NCBI GenBank assembly: GCA_965153455.1
Contig: OZ234501.1
Span: forward strand, 9,052,001-9,116,000
Reading direction: 5' to 3'
DNA: 64,000 nucleotides
DNA from: Sphagnum compactum
Taxonomy: Eukaryota; Bryophyta; Sphagnopsida; Sphagnales
The translations under genes and the position numbers were made by a program. Below, one piece after another: positions 36,516-47,959 of the stretch. The number at the start of each line of letters is the position of its first letter. Positions within the stretch are counted from its first letter, which is position 1. The notes below the pieces were generated by a model that ran no database searches, had not been told where the DNA came from, and worked only from the letters and a program-made list of their open reading frames with translations.

Positions 36516-38395
36516 TTGATCTAGAAGAAGGACACTCACCACCCTTTGGTCCTATCTATGGCCTATCGGAACCGGAACTCCAAGCCCTGCGTGATTACTT
36601 ACTAAAAATCTTGCCAAGGGGTTCATTCAGCATTCCAAGTCTCCAGCCGGCGCCCCAATTTTGTTTGTCAAGAAGAAGGATGGCTCCCTTCGACTCTGTG
36701 TGGATTATCGTGGACTCAACAAGATAACCAAAAAGAATCGATATCCCTTGCCCTTGATTTCAGGTCTCCTAGATCGACTACGTACCGGGAAGATCTTCAC
36801 CAAGCTTGACCTCCGTGGAGCCTACAACTTACTCAGGATTCGCCCCGGTGATGAATGGAAGACAGCTTTCCGCACACGCTACGGCCACTTCGAATACACG
36901 GTCATGCCCTTCGGCCTCACCAATGCACCCGCAGTCTTTCAACATCTGATGAATGATATCTTCCGGGATTACATGGACGAATTTGTCGTGGTCTATTTGG
37001 ATGACATTTTAATCTTTTCCAAGGACCAGGAAACCCACGACAAACATGTACGATTGGTGCTTGCGACGCTCCGGGAGCATGGCTTATATGCCAAGTTGGA
37101 AAAATGTGAATTCGACAAATCTTCAGTGGCATTCCTCGGCTACATGATCTCTCTAGATGGCATTTTCATGGACAAGTCAAAGGTCGAAACCATCCAGTGT
37201 TGGGCTACTCCATCCTCGGTCAAGGACGTTCAACGCTTCCTAGGGTTTGCCAACTTCTATCGTCGGTTTATCAAAGGCTACTCCAAGATCACAACACCGT
37301 TAATAACCCTGACTTGCAAAGACAAGCCCTTCTCGTGGAATCCAACGGCCCAGGCTGCTTTTGATACTCTCAAGATGGCATTCACCTCTGCACCCATCCT
37401 GATACATCCCGATCCTGCCAAGCCATTCATTGTGGAAACGGACGCTTCAGATTTTGCCTTGGGAGCTATTCTATCTCAATTTGGAATAGATGGGTTGTTG
37501 CATCCAGTTGCTTTCTATTCACGGAAGTTAACCAGTGCCAAAATCAACTACCAGGTCTACGATAAGGAACTCCTGGCAATCATCACGGCATTCGAGCAGT
37601 GGAGACCGTATCTTGCCGGAGCTCAACATCGAGTCCAAGTTCTGACAGATCACAAGAATCTCCTTTATTTCACAACTACTCGGACCTTAAATCGTCGCCA
37701 GGCACGCTGGTCTATCTTCCTAGCTAATTTCGACTTTGAGATTCAGTATCAACCCGGCACCCAGCAAGGGAAAGCTGACGCGCTATCTCGTCGTTCAGAA
37801 TATGAACTTCGAGCGGGGGATGAGGCCTACGGCCAGCAGAACCAGACTTTACTCAACCCCAAGCAATTTCGAGTTGCAGCAACAATCAGCACCCTCCCAG
37901 ACTCATACCTTGTCAGGGACATCAAGATGGCAACTGAGGAAGACACCTGGGCTACCAACATCAAGAAGGAACTCCAGGAACGATCAAGGAACCCAAATCA
38001 TGATGACTTGGATCAGTTTGAGCAGCAAGACGGACTTCTCCTTCGAAATAACCTGATTTATGTACCCGAAGGACCTATACGCTTAAAAATCCTAAGAGAA
38101 TGCCACGACAACACCCTGGCGGGTCACTTTGGAATGGCACGGACTCACGAACTAGTGTCAAGGACTTACTGGTGGCCCAAAATGAACAAGATGCTACGGG
38201 AGTATGTCAAGTCTTGTGATACATGTGCTCGATCCAAGGCTCCCAGGCATCGCCCGTTTGGACTCCTACAGCCTCTGTCGATTCCTAGCCGACCTTGGGG
38301 ATCTATTGCAATGGACTTCATCACGGACCTCCCTACTGTCAGAACCAAGATTTCAATACTGGTTGTGGTCGATCGACTCACCAAAATGGCCCATT
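36512..38395 (+). pseudogene. pol part 2: reverse transcriptase, RNase H, integrase N-half
   Basis: The first 90 bases continue in frame from 36512 (IDLEEGHSPPFGPIYGLSEP), then another one-base loss near 36602 (CTAAAAATC) moves to the main frame, open to 38553. Reverse transcriptase has [19 protein letters not shown] and YLDD at 36994-37005. RNase H has [19 protein letters not shown] and LTDHKNL. The integrase zinc region has [12 protein letters not shown] and CDTCARSK, and the first catalytic Asp is at 38314-38316 in MDFITDLP. All visible catalytic residues are present. A third shift occurs near 38396 in a CCCC run. Confidence 0.9.
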
Positions 38396-39370
38396 TCCCC
38401 TTGTTCCAAGTCAATCACGGCAGAAGAGACAGCTCAGTTAATTCTAGACGGGATCGTCCGACTGCATGGACTCCCCGAGGAAATTGTGTCCGACAGAGGT
38501 CCTCAGTTTGCATCCAAGTTCTGGCATCGTCTATTCGAGCTTCTTGGAGTTGACATTTGGCTATCTTCAGCTTTCCACCCTAAGACAGATGGACAAACCG
38601 AACGGACAAACCAAACACTCGAGCAATGCCTTCGCTGCACTGTGAACTACCAACAAGACGACTGGTTGGACCTACTATCTCAAGCAGAGTTTGCTTATAA
38701 TAACACAACATATGCATCGACCGGGATCAGTCCATTTTTTGCCAATTACGGTTTTCATCCCAAGTTCAGCCTTGAAATTCCTGGAGACTCCGTAAACCCC
38801 TCGGCTGAAGAAAGGGCCACGAGGCTTGGACAGGTTCAACAGAACCTTATGGCAGAACTCAAGCTAACACAGGAATGGCAAAAGAAGCAAGCAGACCGCC
38901 CAAACTTCAAGGTTGGAAACAAGGTCTGGCTTCTCAGAAAGAACATTGCTACCACTCGCCCATGTGCCAAGTTGGATTACAAGCGCCTCGGACCTTTCAA
39001 AATCGCCAAATTGGTTGGTCTAGTGGCTTGCCAATTGGAGCTTCCACCCCAGTTCAAAATCCATAATGTTTTCCATGTCTCCCTGCTTGAGCCCTATCAT
39101 GAAAACCCGATCCCAGAACGTCATCAAGAACCCCCAGCTCAAGTCGAAATTGAAGGCCAAGAAGAGTTTGAAGTTCAGGAGGTCTTGGACTCCAAGAAGA
39201 TTCGTGGGAAGCTCCTGTACCTTGTTTTTTGGTGAGGTTATCCTCCTTCTGAAGCTACTTGGGAGCCTGCTGGAAACCTAGTTCATGCCCAAAACTTAGT
39301 TAATCGGTTTCACCAACGGTATCCTAACAAATCGGCTCCATCTGGAAGATGTCGCTTGAGGAGAGGATAA
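38396..39370 (+). pseudogene. pol part 3: integrase C-half and chromodomain with stop
   Basis: The frame continues with the second integrase Asp at 38492-38494 (SDRGPQF) and Glu at 38600-38602 (QTERTNQTLEQ), a proper D-D-35-E spacing. A GPF/Y-like region (YKRLGPFKI) and VFHVSLLEPYH follow. The chromodomain starts near 39162 (FEVQEVLDS) and is cut by TGA at 39233-39235, after YLVFW. The same frame then continues GYPPSEATWEPAGNLV to TAA 39368-39370, directly against the 3' LTR. The TGA could come from CGA (Arg) by one C-to-T change, and Phe replaces a usual Lys in YLVKW. Confidence 0.9.
39358..39367 (+). promoter_or_regulatory. Polypurine tract
   Basis: GAGGAGAGGA lies just upstream of the 3' LTR, overlapping the last codons of pol, where the plus-strand primer of gypsy elements is expected. 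Confidence 0.7.
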
Positions 39371-39637
39371 TGTCATGGCCTAGGATATTTTGGGATACTT
39401 TTGGCAATGTCATGTCCTAGGATATTTTGGGATACTTTTTGTAATATCATGGCCTAGGATATTTTGGGATACTTTTGGCAATATCATGGCCTAGGATATT
39501 TTGGGACTAGTATGGCTCAGGGTTATAAAAGGAGATAGTCTAGGGAACAACCCTTCAGCAGATCAACACCAGTTGATGGGTCAATAAAGCTTGTCTTGTC
39601 TTGTAATTCTCCACTTGTTTGTAGTTGGTCCATAACA
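39371..39637 (+). repeat. 3' LTR (267 bp) with four 37-bp U3 units
   Basis: Units start at 39371, 39408, 39445 and 39482 (the last is partial, as in the 5' LTR). The TATA box is at 39524-39530 and AATAAA at 39583-39588. The extra length over the 5' LTR equals two 37-bp units minus one CTTGT. Confidence 0.92.
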
Positions 39638-39642
39638 ACAGG
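39638..39642. repeat. Target site duplication ACAGG (3')
   Basis: Exact match to 33958-33962 and followed by the same flank (ACCTTCTTAATGATGCA) as the empty site in the right arm. Confidence 0.92.
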
Positions 39643-42600
39643 ACCTTCTTAATGATGCAAAACCTTCTTGTTTAACGTCTCCCATATTTGTTACCCATGT
39701 GTGTGAGGTGAAAGTAGGAGGGTTGACGTAATAGGTTATCAAGGTGGAAACCTTGTAACTTCGATAGCTGGCAGTCTGGTTTACACGGTTGTACATAATA
39801 TTAACACTAGTATCAACATAGGTAACAAGGATTCTAGAGGTTTTTGTATGAGTTCAGATAATACAACCTTAATGCCATGTCACACTAAGTAGTAGTGCCG
39901 TATCACTAGGGCCATGTACCTTTCTGGTCAACATTTGCCATCATCAAATTTACCCTACCATTGCTTGTTTTTCTTTATCTTGTCTGCAATAAACATCAAG
40001 TGGTAGCTATAATGACTATAACATCATTGAAACTTGGAGACGCATCTAGACCTTTGAGAGATAAGCTATTGTGTGTTACCATATCAACAACAACAACCAT
40101 CATTTTCTACACACCCAAACCTAATAACATAACAACCTTTTAAAAAAATGGATAACTCCAAACCAAAACATCATTCACTTGCAATGATACAAGAATCCAA
40201 GCCCAAAACACAATATAAAAAATCAAAACACCAGGTGTAAAAGAAAATTGGCATAACACAAAAAATTTACAAAACAAAAAAACATTATGTGCTCTAAAGT
40301 CTTGGTGATTTGAGATCACACAACTTGGGATTATATCCCATGCAATAATATCTAGAACCATGTTCATGTTAGAATCGGTCTCATGATAACTTACTTTAAT
40401 TTACACATAATAATTGGGATATAAACACATAATTAATATAAAATTTCTAATAACTATCATGTGCTACAAGTGGCAACGACAACCATCGATGTCCACACAC
40501 ACAAACCTAATAAAATAACAACCCTCCTAAAAAATGAATAATTTTCAAATTGCCCCCTATCTATAGCTATGATCCCCATAAGCTAGATAACAACGTAAGA
40601 AATCATTTTTGCAAATCTCTAGGAATGAACACCTTAATTTCAAGGTGCAAGGACAAATAGGCCAAGTACAAGTGTTAGTCCCATTGTTAGTTGCTTAATT
40701 ACAATCCTTCAAATCTTTAGTCAAATGCAAATCATCTTCCCAAAAAAAAAGGTGTAATTCTTACTATCTAACTATAGGAATAGGTTCCTAAGTTTATGAT
40801 ATGCACCAAAGGCAAACCAATTTTTAGATTGGTACCTTGTCCAAAAGTAATGTAAGACATTTTATATGCCAACTCCTTGAACACCAATCACACACCAACA
40901 TAATGGTAGGCCCCATAAACTACCAACGCAACATACAATGAAGTATGGCAAAAATAATTGCCAAAGATGGGCCAATTTGACCATCCACATTAAGGAGATG
41001 ACATGAAATATAATTCTGCACGTGGTTCTTCCATGTTTTATAAGTGTGTGTTTCCAGTTTCATTACATTTTGCCATAGTTCTTAACAGTTAAAAGGTGAA
41101 TATTTATTTATTTATTTCATTCTTTTGTTGGAGCTTTGGATTCTCAATGCATTGTTTTTGTTCTACACATCTATTTGTGCAAGTGTGTGTTTGGAACTTC
41201 ATGGTGTGTCGTTGCATGTGTGCATTTGGAACTTCACCACCTTAGTTTGTGAAGAGTTGAGAACCGATAAATATTTCTCCTTCCTCCTTTTTTTCATTCA
41301 TTTGTTGGAACTTTACATTTTCGATGCATTGTTTATATTCTACACATCCATTGTGCAAGTGTGCATTTGAAACTTTGTGGCATGTTGTTACATGTGTGCA
41401 TTTATTTTTTCACCAACATTTTTTGATGATCTTGTTTGTGGTTTTTTCAATCATTTTCTCTTGGAGCATTGTTCAAACAAGAAAATGGTTGTCTTTTATG
41501 AAGATTTGTGAAAGCATCTTTTTTGGAAGAGCTAATGGAGTTGGATTATACTTTGCTTGATTCAAGTTTTACATTCATTCAACATGTGTCATTTTGTCTT
41601 TCATTTGCATATATAAGTTAAATGTGTTTTTTTCCTTTATAAGGTGCTAACAAGCTTTGGCTTTGGCCTTCTTGTTGGTATAGCCAACTTCCATGAAATA
41701 AAAAGGAGGCAAGACCAAAAAAAAAGGTGAGGTCACCTTGCATTATCTATTGTTCACAAACATTCAAGTGGCCCTTCTAATTGAAATGATATTGGATTTT
41801 TGCCACCCATTGGATGTGGTGATGTAAGGTGGGGTCAATAAGGAATTATTAGACTTGAGGATAAGGATTGGCATTGGAAGTAACCCTACACAAGGTGGAT
41901 GACGTGGAGGTGGGAGAGGAAACTTTGTTGCCCAATTTTTTTGATATGGTACGCATTCTACAAGTTTATATTTTTCTTTTCTTTTTTCATTTCTCTATGA
42001 ATTGCAATCAAGAACTTCAAAATAACTTTAGCTGAAAATGTATTACTTTGACCAAATTAACATCTCACTTGTAAATATATGAAGTTGCATCACATGTCAT
42101 TCCTCTACACACATAATCAAATTTTTATGCCATTTGTAATGTAACATTCCAAAGTTAATTGAAATTATGTGTTTGGTCTTTGCCCCTCGTGTATTTTTTT
42201 TTTATTATAAAAACTCATTATGATTTTGTATGTTGTGTGTGGCATGTGTAGCTTCTATAGTTTTCTTTGTAAAATTTTGTAGGTTTATTTATGTGCAATT
42301 AAAAAATGGACCTCCATGACTAATCAATATTATTTGGCAAATTTTCATTTTTAATCAAAGGTTTGCAAGAGACATAAAAATTCATCACTGATTCAAGCTT
42401 ACCATTTAAGGAATTAAACATAGATTTGCAACATAATCTTCAAGAATTGTGGATGTTTACAACATTACCTAAATTTAAGATGTTTTGTATTTTGTTAGCA
42501 ATTGGGAAAAATTTCATTCACATTGGGTGAAGCCAGAATCAACAACTTGTTTGAACTAAATTTTGTTGAGAAAATATGATACTAATCGATGGATCCAACA

Positions 42601-42687
42601 TGTTCAAATGTCAAAGGAAACCTTTTTGGATATTTATAACCAAGTGAAGCCTCTTATTTTCAAAACATGATACCAAGTATTGAAAAA
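39643..42687. other. Left-arm non-coding sequence with internal repeats
   Basis: No gene is seen. A segment at about 40084-40158 recurs loosely at 40469-40546 (ACACAAACCTAATA..ATAACAACC). At 41105-41420 a block of about 175 bp beginning CATTC.TTTGTTGGA is duplicated in tandem, giving paired short ORFs. Everything here has an inverted counterpart at 51247-54308. Confidence 0.6.
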
Positions 42688-43890
42688 CATGGAATATTGA
42701 AATGTTATTGAAAATGGTGTAGAAACTAAACCAATTTATCTTCTACTAATACTTACTTCCATAAACAAACTTATGATTCTTCACACACTTGCATCAACAA
42801 AGTTTGAAACAAAAAAATCTTTAGTTCAACATTTGCTTATCATCATCACCTTTTTAAAGCAATGAATGTTAATCATTCTTTAAACATTAATACAAAAGTG
42901 GGGTGTAATTCACTAGCTTAAACCACTATGAAATAAGTTCACCCCATCCTAGGCATTTCACCTTGGTCAAAGTAATGCCATTATGGGGTCACAATTTTAA
43001 TCATCATGTTTCATTATTAATTGAAGTTATTCATTATTAATTGAAATAATTTATTATAGTAATTTGTTTCGTTGTTGTTACTAGATAGGTTGTAGGTAAT
43101 TAAGGAAATGTGGATAGGTCGGTTGGTTAAATGTTCTTAAATACATAGGTAGTTAGGTAGATAGGTATGTAGGTAGGTAGATTTATAGGTAGTTATTTGT
43201 AATCAAATAGGTAAGTAGCCCCTAGATAGGTTTTTATTGTTCTCCATAGGTAGCCTATGTTGCCCCTCATTATGCCTTGCAGTTTAATAGCCAAGTAAAC
43301 CTATGTTGTCCTTAGGAAGGCTTTAAATAACTTGTGTAATCCTTTATGTGTTGATTTATCTTTTCTTTAAATAGGTTTTAGGTAGCCTATGTAGCCCTTA
43401 GGGTAGCATGTGGTAGCTTTTAAATAACCTACATAGTTACTATGTAGGCTTATATAATCATTAGGTAGATTTACATAGCCCCTAAAGTAGCCTACATAGC
43501 CTTTAGCCATAGATTATATAACCCCTAGGTAGCTTAATTACATAACCTGTAAGTAGTGACATATCCCTTAAGGTAGCCTACATTAGTCCTTGGGTAGCTA
43601 ATAGCTCCTAGGATAACCTATGGTAGCCCTTATAAGTAGCTTACATAGCATTTAGTGTAGCCTATGATATCCCGTATGTAGCTTACATAGCTTTTATGGT
43701 ATCCTATTGTAGGTAGCCTTAAACTAAGCTATGTTGGTATTAGGTAGGCCCCTACATAAACCCGAGTAGACCTTTGTTGCCCAAGGTATTCTTAGGTAAT
43801 AACTAAATAGGCTTTATGCTAATCTAACTTATCAAGTTTATCCAGGCTAAGTTAAGTTCAATGGGTGTCTTAGGTGGGATAAATATATAA

Positions 43891-43938
<48 letters not shown>

Positions 43939-45096
43939 GTGTTAACAAATTATTTCACATCGAAAAAGTTGGTGCAATAGTAAAAAAAATTGTCCCTCAA
44001 AATGTAAGCAATGGGATGAAATCTTAACTCTTGCATCCTAGTTTAATGTAGATTGTTTAGGACCCTTTTTAACCTAGGTGGCATGGCTACCTAGCATAGG
44101 CCCCCTATCCTAGGCTCTTAGCTAGTTTAGGAACTAGTTTCCGAGTTTAGTGAATTAACTATTAATGAATTCACTTTGTTCATAACAATGGTCTTCATTC
44201 ACTAAAAGGTTGATCGATTTCACCATTGTAAATTTGTTCAAGTTCTTTCAAAATCTAATGAAACACATAGCGAACTTATCACAAATTATAATAATGAAAA
44301 GATGTGAACTTCAACCTTAATTGTAAAAATGACATTGGTTTCCACAAAATTCCTCACAAACTAGGGAATGTATTTGTACCATGATAGATATTTTTTCCTG
44401 ACCATCACGTTATTTGTGGTCCATGTATGTCTTTGTCATGTTTATCTTTTGGTACCATATTTCCTATCATTACTTTTAACCTTGTTCAATATTTACCCCT
44501 AATCTAAATGTTTAGGACCCAATCCATATTTGGAAATTGACATCCTTCTTTCCAAATTTTAACCCCTAACGAATGAAAGTGACCATTTAAGTCCACTTCT
44601 ACAATTTTATAAAGTTATAATTTATGGAAAATATAAATTTATTCTTTTTTTTCCTACATCAAGTGCCTATTGAAAACAATTATCTTTTATAAACTTTTGG
44701 TTTCAAATACGTAAAATATGTTATTTTAAAGTTGGACTTAACTCATGACATTAGGATTCCAAATAGTGGAGAAGTTGCCCTGACCACATCTGTCCACCAT
44801 GGGGGCACTTTTTGGAGCTAGGGTAGTAAGTAGGTTATGGAATATTTATTTAGGTGACCCCAATGTGGCTAATAGCTTTTGGTACAAAAGGCCAATATTT
44901 TCAACCACCATTTTTGGGGGTGGTTCAAAGAATCATGGCTTCTTAAAGTAGCCATTAACGTGCTAGTCTCATATGACCTTGGATAACCTACCTATTATAG
45001 TAATAAAATATACCCAACAATAGGAATATTTATCAATTGTTCCATTGACCAAGTGTTCATGAGGCTTGAACTTTTGTTATTTGAGGTTAACCAAAA
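42688..45096. other. Spacer: CACTA-end relic, TAGGTAGCC array, (AT)n
   Basis: At about 42885-42945 a sequence matching the inverted right end of the CACTA element at 47959 occurs (AAGTGGGGTGTAATTCACTA), with a decayed tip CATTAATAC. From 43130 to 43830 there is a degenerate array of TAGGTAGCCTACATAGCC-like units. An (AT)n microsatellite occupies about 43884-43935. No gene is supported. Confidence 0.6.
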
Positions 45097-45523
45097 CACT
45101 ACTAGGAAATGCGTCCTAGTTCACTATGGGTTTCACTAGATTTTTGAGTGAATTTAGACATTTTTACCCAGTGAAATTGTTTAACCCTCTAGTGAACAAG
45201 GACCAGTTGTTACGGACAATGACTTATTTCACTAGTACCTAGTGAAACAAGGTTACTCTCAAGTGAAATACAAATTTACCAAACCATTCATTTGCTAATT
45301 AATTAACTAACCAGTATGGAAATTAATTAAATTTTAATTATTTAATATAAAATATTATTGATAATTTCATGATTTTTAAAGCCTATTATTTATTGACACG
45401 TGTCATTACCTATGCTAGGTTTAAAACCTAGCCTAGATAGGCCACGTAATCAACCTAAGCACCTAACCTAATAATTCGAAGGAAAATATTCGGTTAACAT
45501 ACCATTGTTGACCACACACAACA

Positions 45524-45592
45524 CCACCCATGAGGTTTGATCCCGACCTTTGGAATGAGGGCAAACACCTTTACCATCAAACCACCCCACTT
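45524..45592 (-). repeat. Possible tRNA-derived SINE head
   Basis: On the minus strand TGGTTTGATGGTAAAG could be a decayed A box and GGGATCAAACC a B box, about 45 bases apart, preceded by GTGGGG. The arrangement resembles tRNA-related SINE heads in plants. There is no clear tail or target duplication, and it lies within the CACTA element. Low confidence. Confidence 0.3.
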
Positions 45593-46389
45593 ATTGTGAT
45601 AATATGTTACATTACATTCTATTTATCAAATACTTTATTTTAAACATTACAAAAACGTAAATTTTGAAAATTCATATCTTATTGAGATTTTGTTCAAATG
45701 AAATGATTCGAGTTTACTTTTTTTTTAAATTCAATAATGTCCATAATTACATTTATTTCCTTTTGAAAGTTTAAAATCATTTGAACAAAAAAAAAGTTGA
45801 ATATCATTATTCAATAACATTTCAATGACCATTTTTTGTAAAAAAAAAGTTTAATAAATGGATTTTTTTGTTAATATAATAATACTACCTATGTTAAACT
45901 ACTTTCAATTATTATATGACCATTTTTCATTAATTTAAATTATTTCACCCTACATTATTTACGACTATTTATGGCTATTCTCAAAGACTTTTGGTTATTT
46001 TTGGTTATTTCACCCTAGGTTACTTTTGGTTATTTTAAGTTATTTTTGGCTATTTTAACTTATTTCACCCTAGGCTATTTTCAACTATTGTAAAAAAATT
46101 TGGTTATTCTATGTTATTTTTGGCTATTATAGATTATTTCAATTTAGACTACTTGCAATTATTATAAATTACTTTTGGCTATTTTAACTTATTTCACCTC
46201 AGGCTATTTTCAGCTATTGTAAATTTTTTTGTCTATTCTATGTTATTTTTGGCTATTGTAAATTATTTCAATTTAGACTACTTGTAGCTATTATAAGTTA
46301 CTTTTGGCTATTGAAAATTATTTCACCTTAAGTTATTTTGGTTTATTATAAATTATTTCACCTTAGATTATTTTTGGCAATCCTAAGCA

Positions 46390-47160
46390 ATTATAATATA
46401 TGGCTATTGGTTGTTCTTTTATTAGTGCTATTGGTGGTTATTAATGGTTATTGGTGCCTATTCATTTGTGGCTATTAATGTTTTTTAGTGGTTATTTTAT
46501 TAATAGTTATTGGTGGTTATTATATTAATGGCCATTAGTAGTTATTCTATTGGTGGCTATTCGTGGTTATTCTATTGGTGGCTATTGGTGACTATTATAT
46601 GAATGGTTACTGGTGGCTATTATATTAATGGCTATTGGTGGCTATTTTATTAATGGCTACTAGTGGCTATTCTATTAATGGCTACTGGTGGCTATTCTAT
46701 TAATGGCTACTGGTGGCTATTCTATTAATGACTACTGGTGGCTATTCTATTAATGGCTACTGGTGGCTATTCTATTAATGGCTACTGGTGGCTATTCTAT
46801 TAATGGCTACTGGTGGCTATTCTATTAATGGCTATTGGTGGCTATTACATTAATGGCTATTGGTGGCTATTATATTAATGGCTACTGTGGCTATTATATT
46901 AATGGCTATTCGTGATTAATGTATTAATGGCTATTAGTGGTTATTATATTAATGGCTATTAGTGGTTATTTTATTAATGGTTATTCGTGATTAATCTATT
47001 AATGGCTATTGGTGGCTATTCTATTAATGGTTATTCGTGATTAATCTATTAATGAATATTGTGGCTATTCTATTAATGGTTATTCGTGTTTAATCTATTA
47101 ATGGCTATTGGTGGCTATTTTATTAATGGTTATTAATGATTATTCTGTTGTAAACCATTG
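46390..47160. repeat. 25-bp minisatellite inside the CACTA element
   Basis: The unit GGCTACTGGTGG plus CTATTCTATTAAT (25 bases) repeats nearly perfectly from about 46655 to 46840 and more loosely on both sides. Variants differ mainly in TAC/TAT and TTC/TTA. The central near-identity and diverged edges are typical of recent array expansion. Confidence 0.85.
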
Positions 47161-47959
47161 GTGGTTATTTTATTGGTGGTTATTGATGGCTATTTTATTA
47201 ATGGTTATTAATGGTTATTGTATTATAAGTTATTGTTGGTTATTATATGTTATATTACAATTATTGGTGATTATTGTATTATAAATTATTGTTTGATATT
47301 TTATGTTATAATATCATAGGCTATTGGTAGTTATTATATTGTAGGGTATTTGAAATTATTTTTCATAGGTTATTATTTTCTATTCTAAGTTATTTTTACC
47401 TTAGGTCATTATATTTTGTTTTAGATTATTTTAAAGTTATTATGCTTAGTATAAAATAATTTATAACAAAATTAAGTAGAATGACCTTGAATAAGTATAA
47501 CTTGAAATAACATATATTAATTTAAAATAAAATAACCTAAGGTATAGCCTAAAGTTAGTTGAATAATTTAATTTAAAATAATTTAAAAGCTTATAGTAAA
47601 CTAGTTAAGATATTTTAAGTTAAAATAACATATAATAATTTAGGGTACAATAATTTATAATAGACTGTAATAACATAAAATATAAGTTAAAATAACTAAA
47701 GTAGCTTAAAATAATATAGGATATATCATAAAGTAACATAGATAAAATATTTTTTTAAACATAGAAATAAACCTATTTGCTATAGTAAATTGTAATAGTG
47801 AATTATGTTAACTAGAAATGAAACATGATGTCTACATAGTGATATTATAATGAAATAGCTTTCACTAGGTGAAATCAGTAAAATGCAATGAAGTTATTTC
47901 ACTTTTAAGTTCGCATAGTGATTTAAGCTAGTAAATTACACCCCACTTTGGTAGTAGTG

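Larger units (their letters stand above)
33963..39637 (+). mobile_element. Ty3/gypsy chromovirus, full length, Tcn1-like
   Basis: A 5,675-bp LTR retrotransposon with gag, protease, reverse transcriptase, RNase H, integrase and a C-terminal chromodomain in gypsy order. The 5' LTR is 33963-34160 and the 3' LTR 39371-39637; both start TGTCATGG and end CATAACA. Outside a repeat-number difference they differ by three substitutions in about 193 aligned bases, so the insertion is fairly recent. Coding is broken by stops and frameshifts (see parts). Gag and chromodomain resemble Tcn1-like chromoviruses described from fungi, mosses and lycophytes; this clade call is from memory of motif style and needs a tree. 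Confidence 0.92.
32662..42687 (+). repeat. Left arm of a 4.34-kb inverted duplication
   Basis: This arm matches 51247-55587 in reverse orientation. Without the retrotransposon and one target copy (5,680 bp) it is 4,346 bp, against 4,341 bp on the right. In one 185-bp sample (39961-40145) I counted five mismatches by eye, about 2.7 percent. The outer end lies inside exon 1 of gene B, at GCTGCGG. The inner end lies at CCAAGTATTGAAAAA (42673-42687). Small indels separate the arms, including a 19-base segment present only on the right near 54265. Confidence 0.92.
45097..47959. mobile_element. Non-autonomous CACTA (EnSpm-like) element, 2,863 bp
   Basis: The termini are CACTACTAGGAAATGCGTCC and, at the far end, the inverted CACTTTGGTAGTAGTG. 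The 3-bp target duplication AAA lies at 45094-45096 and 47960-47962. Both sub-terminal regions are dense in TTCACTAG/CTAGTGAAA motifs, as expected of CACTA transposase-binding repeats. There is no transposase frame. The interior is mostly simple arrays: GGTTATTTT-like on the left, a 25-bp minisatellite in the middle, and AAAATAAC-like on the right, which together form a loose inverted repeat. Confidence 0.8.

Noticed and set aside
43884-43935. (AT)n run as a functional AT cruciform or origin
   Set aside because: A simple microsatellite; nothing around it supports a function.
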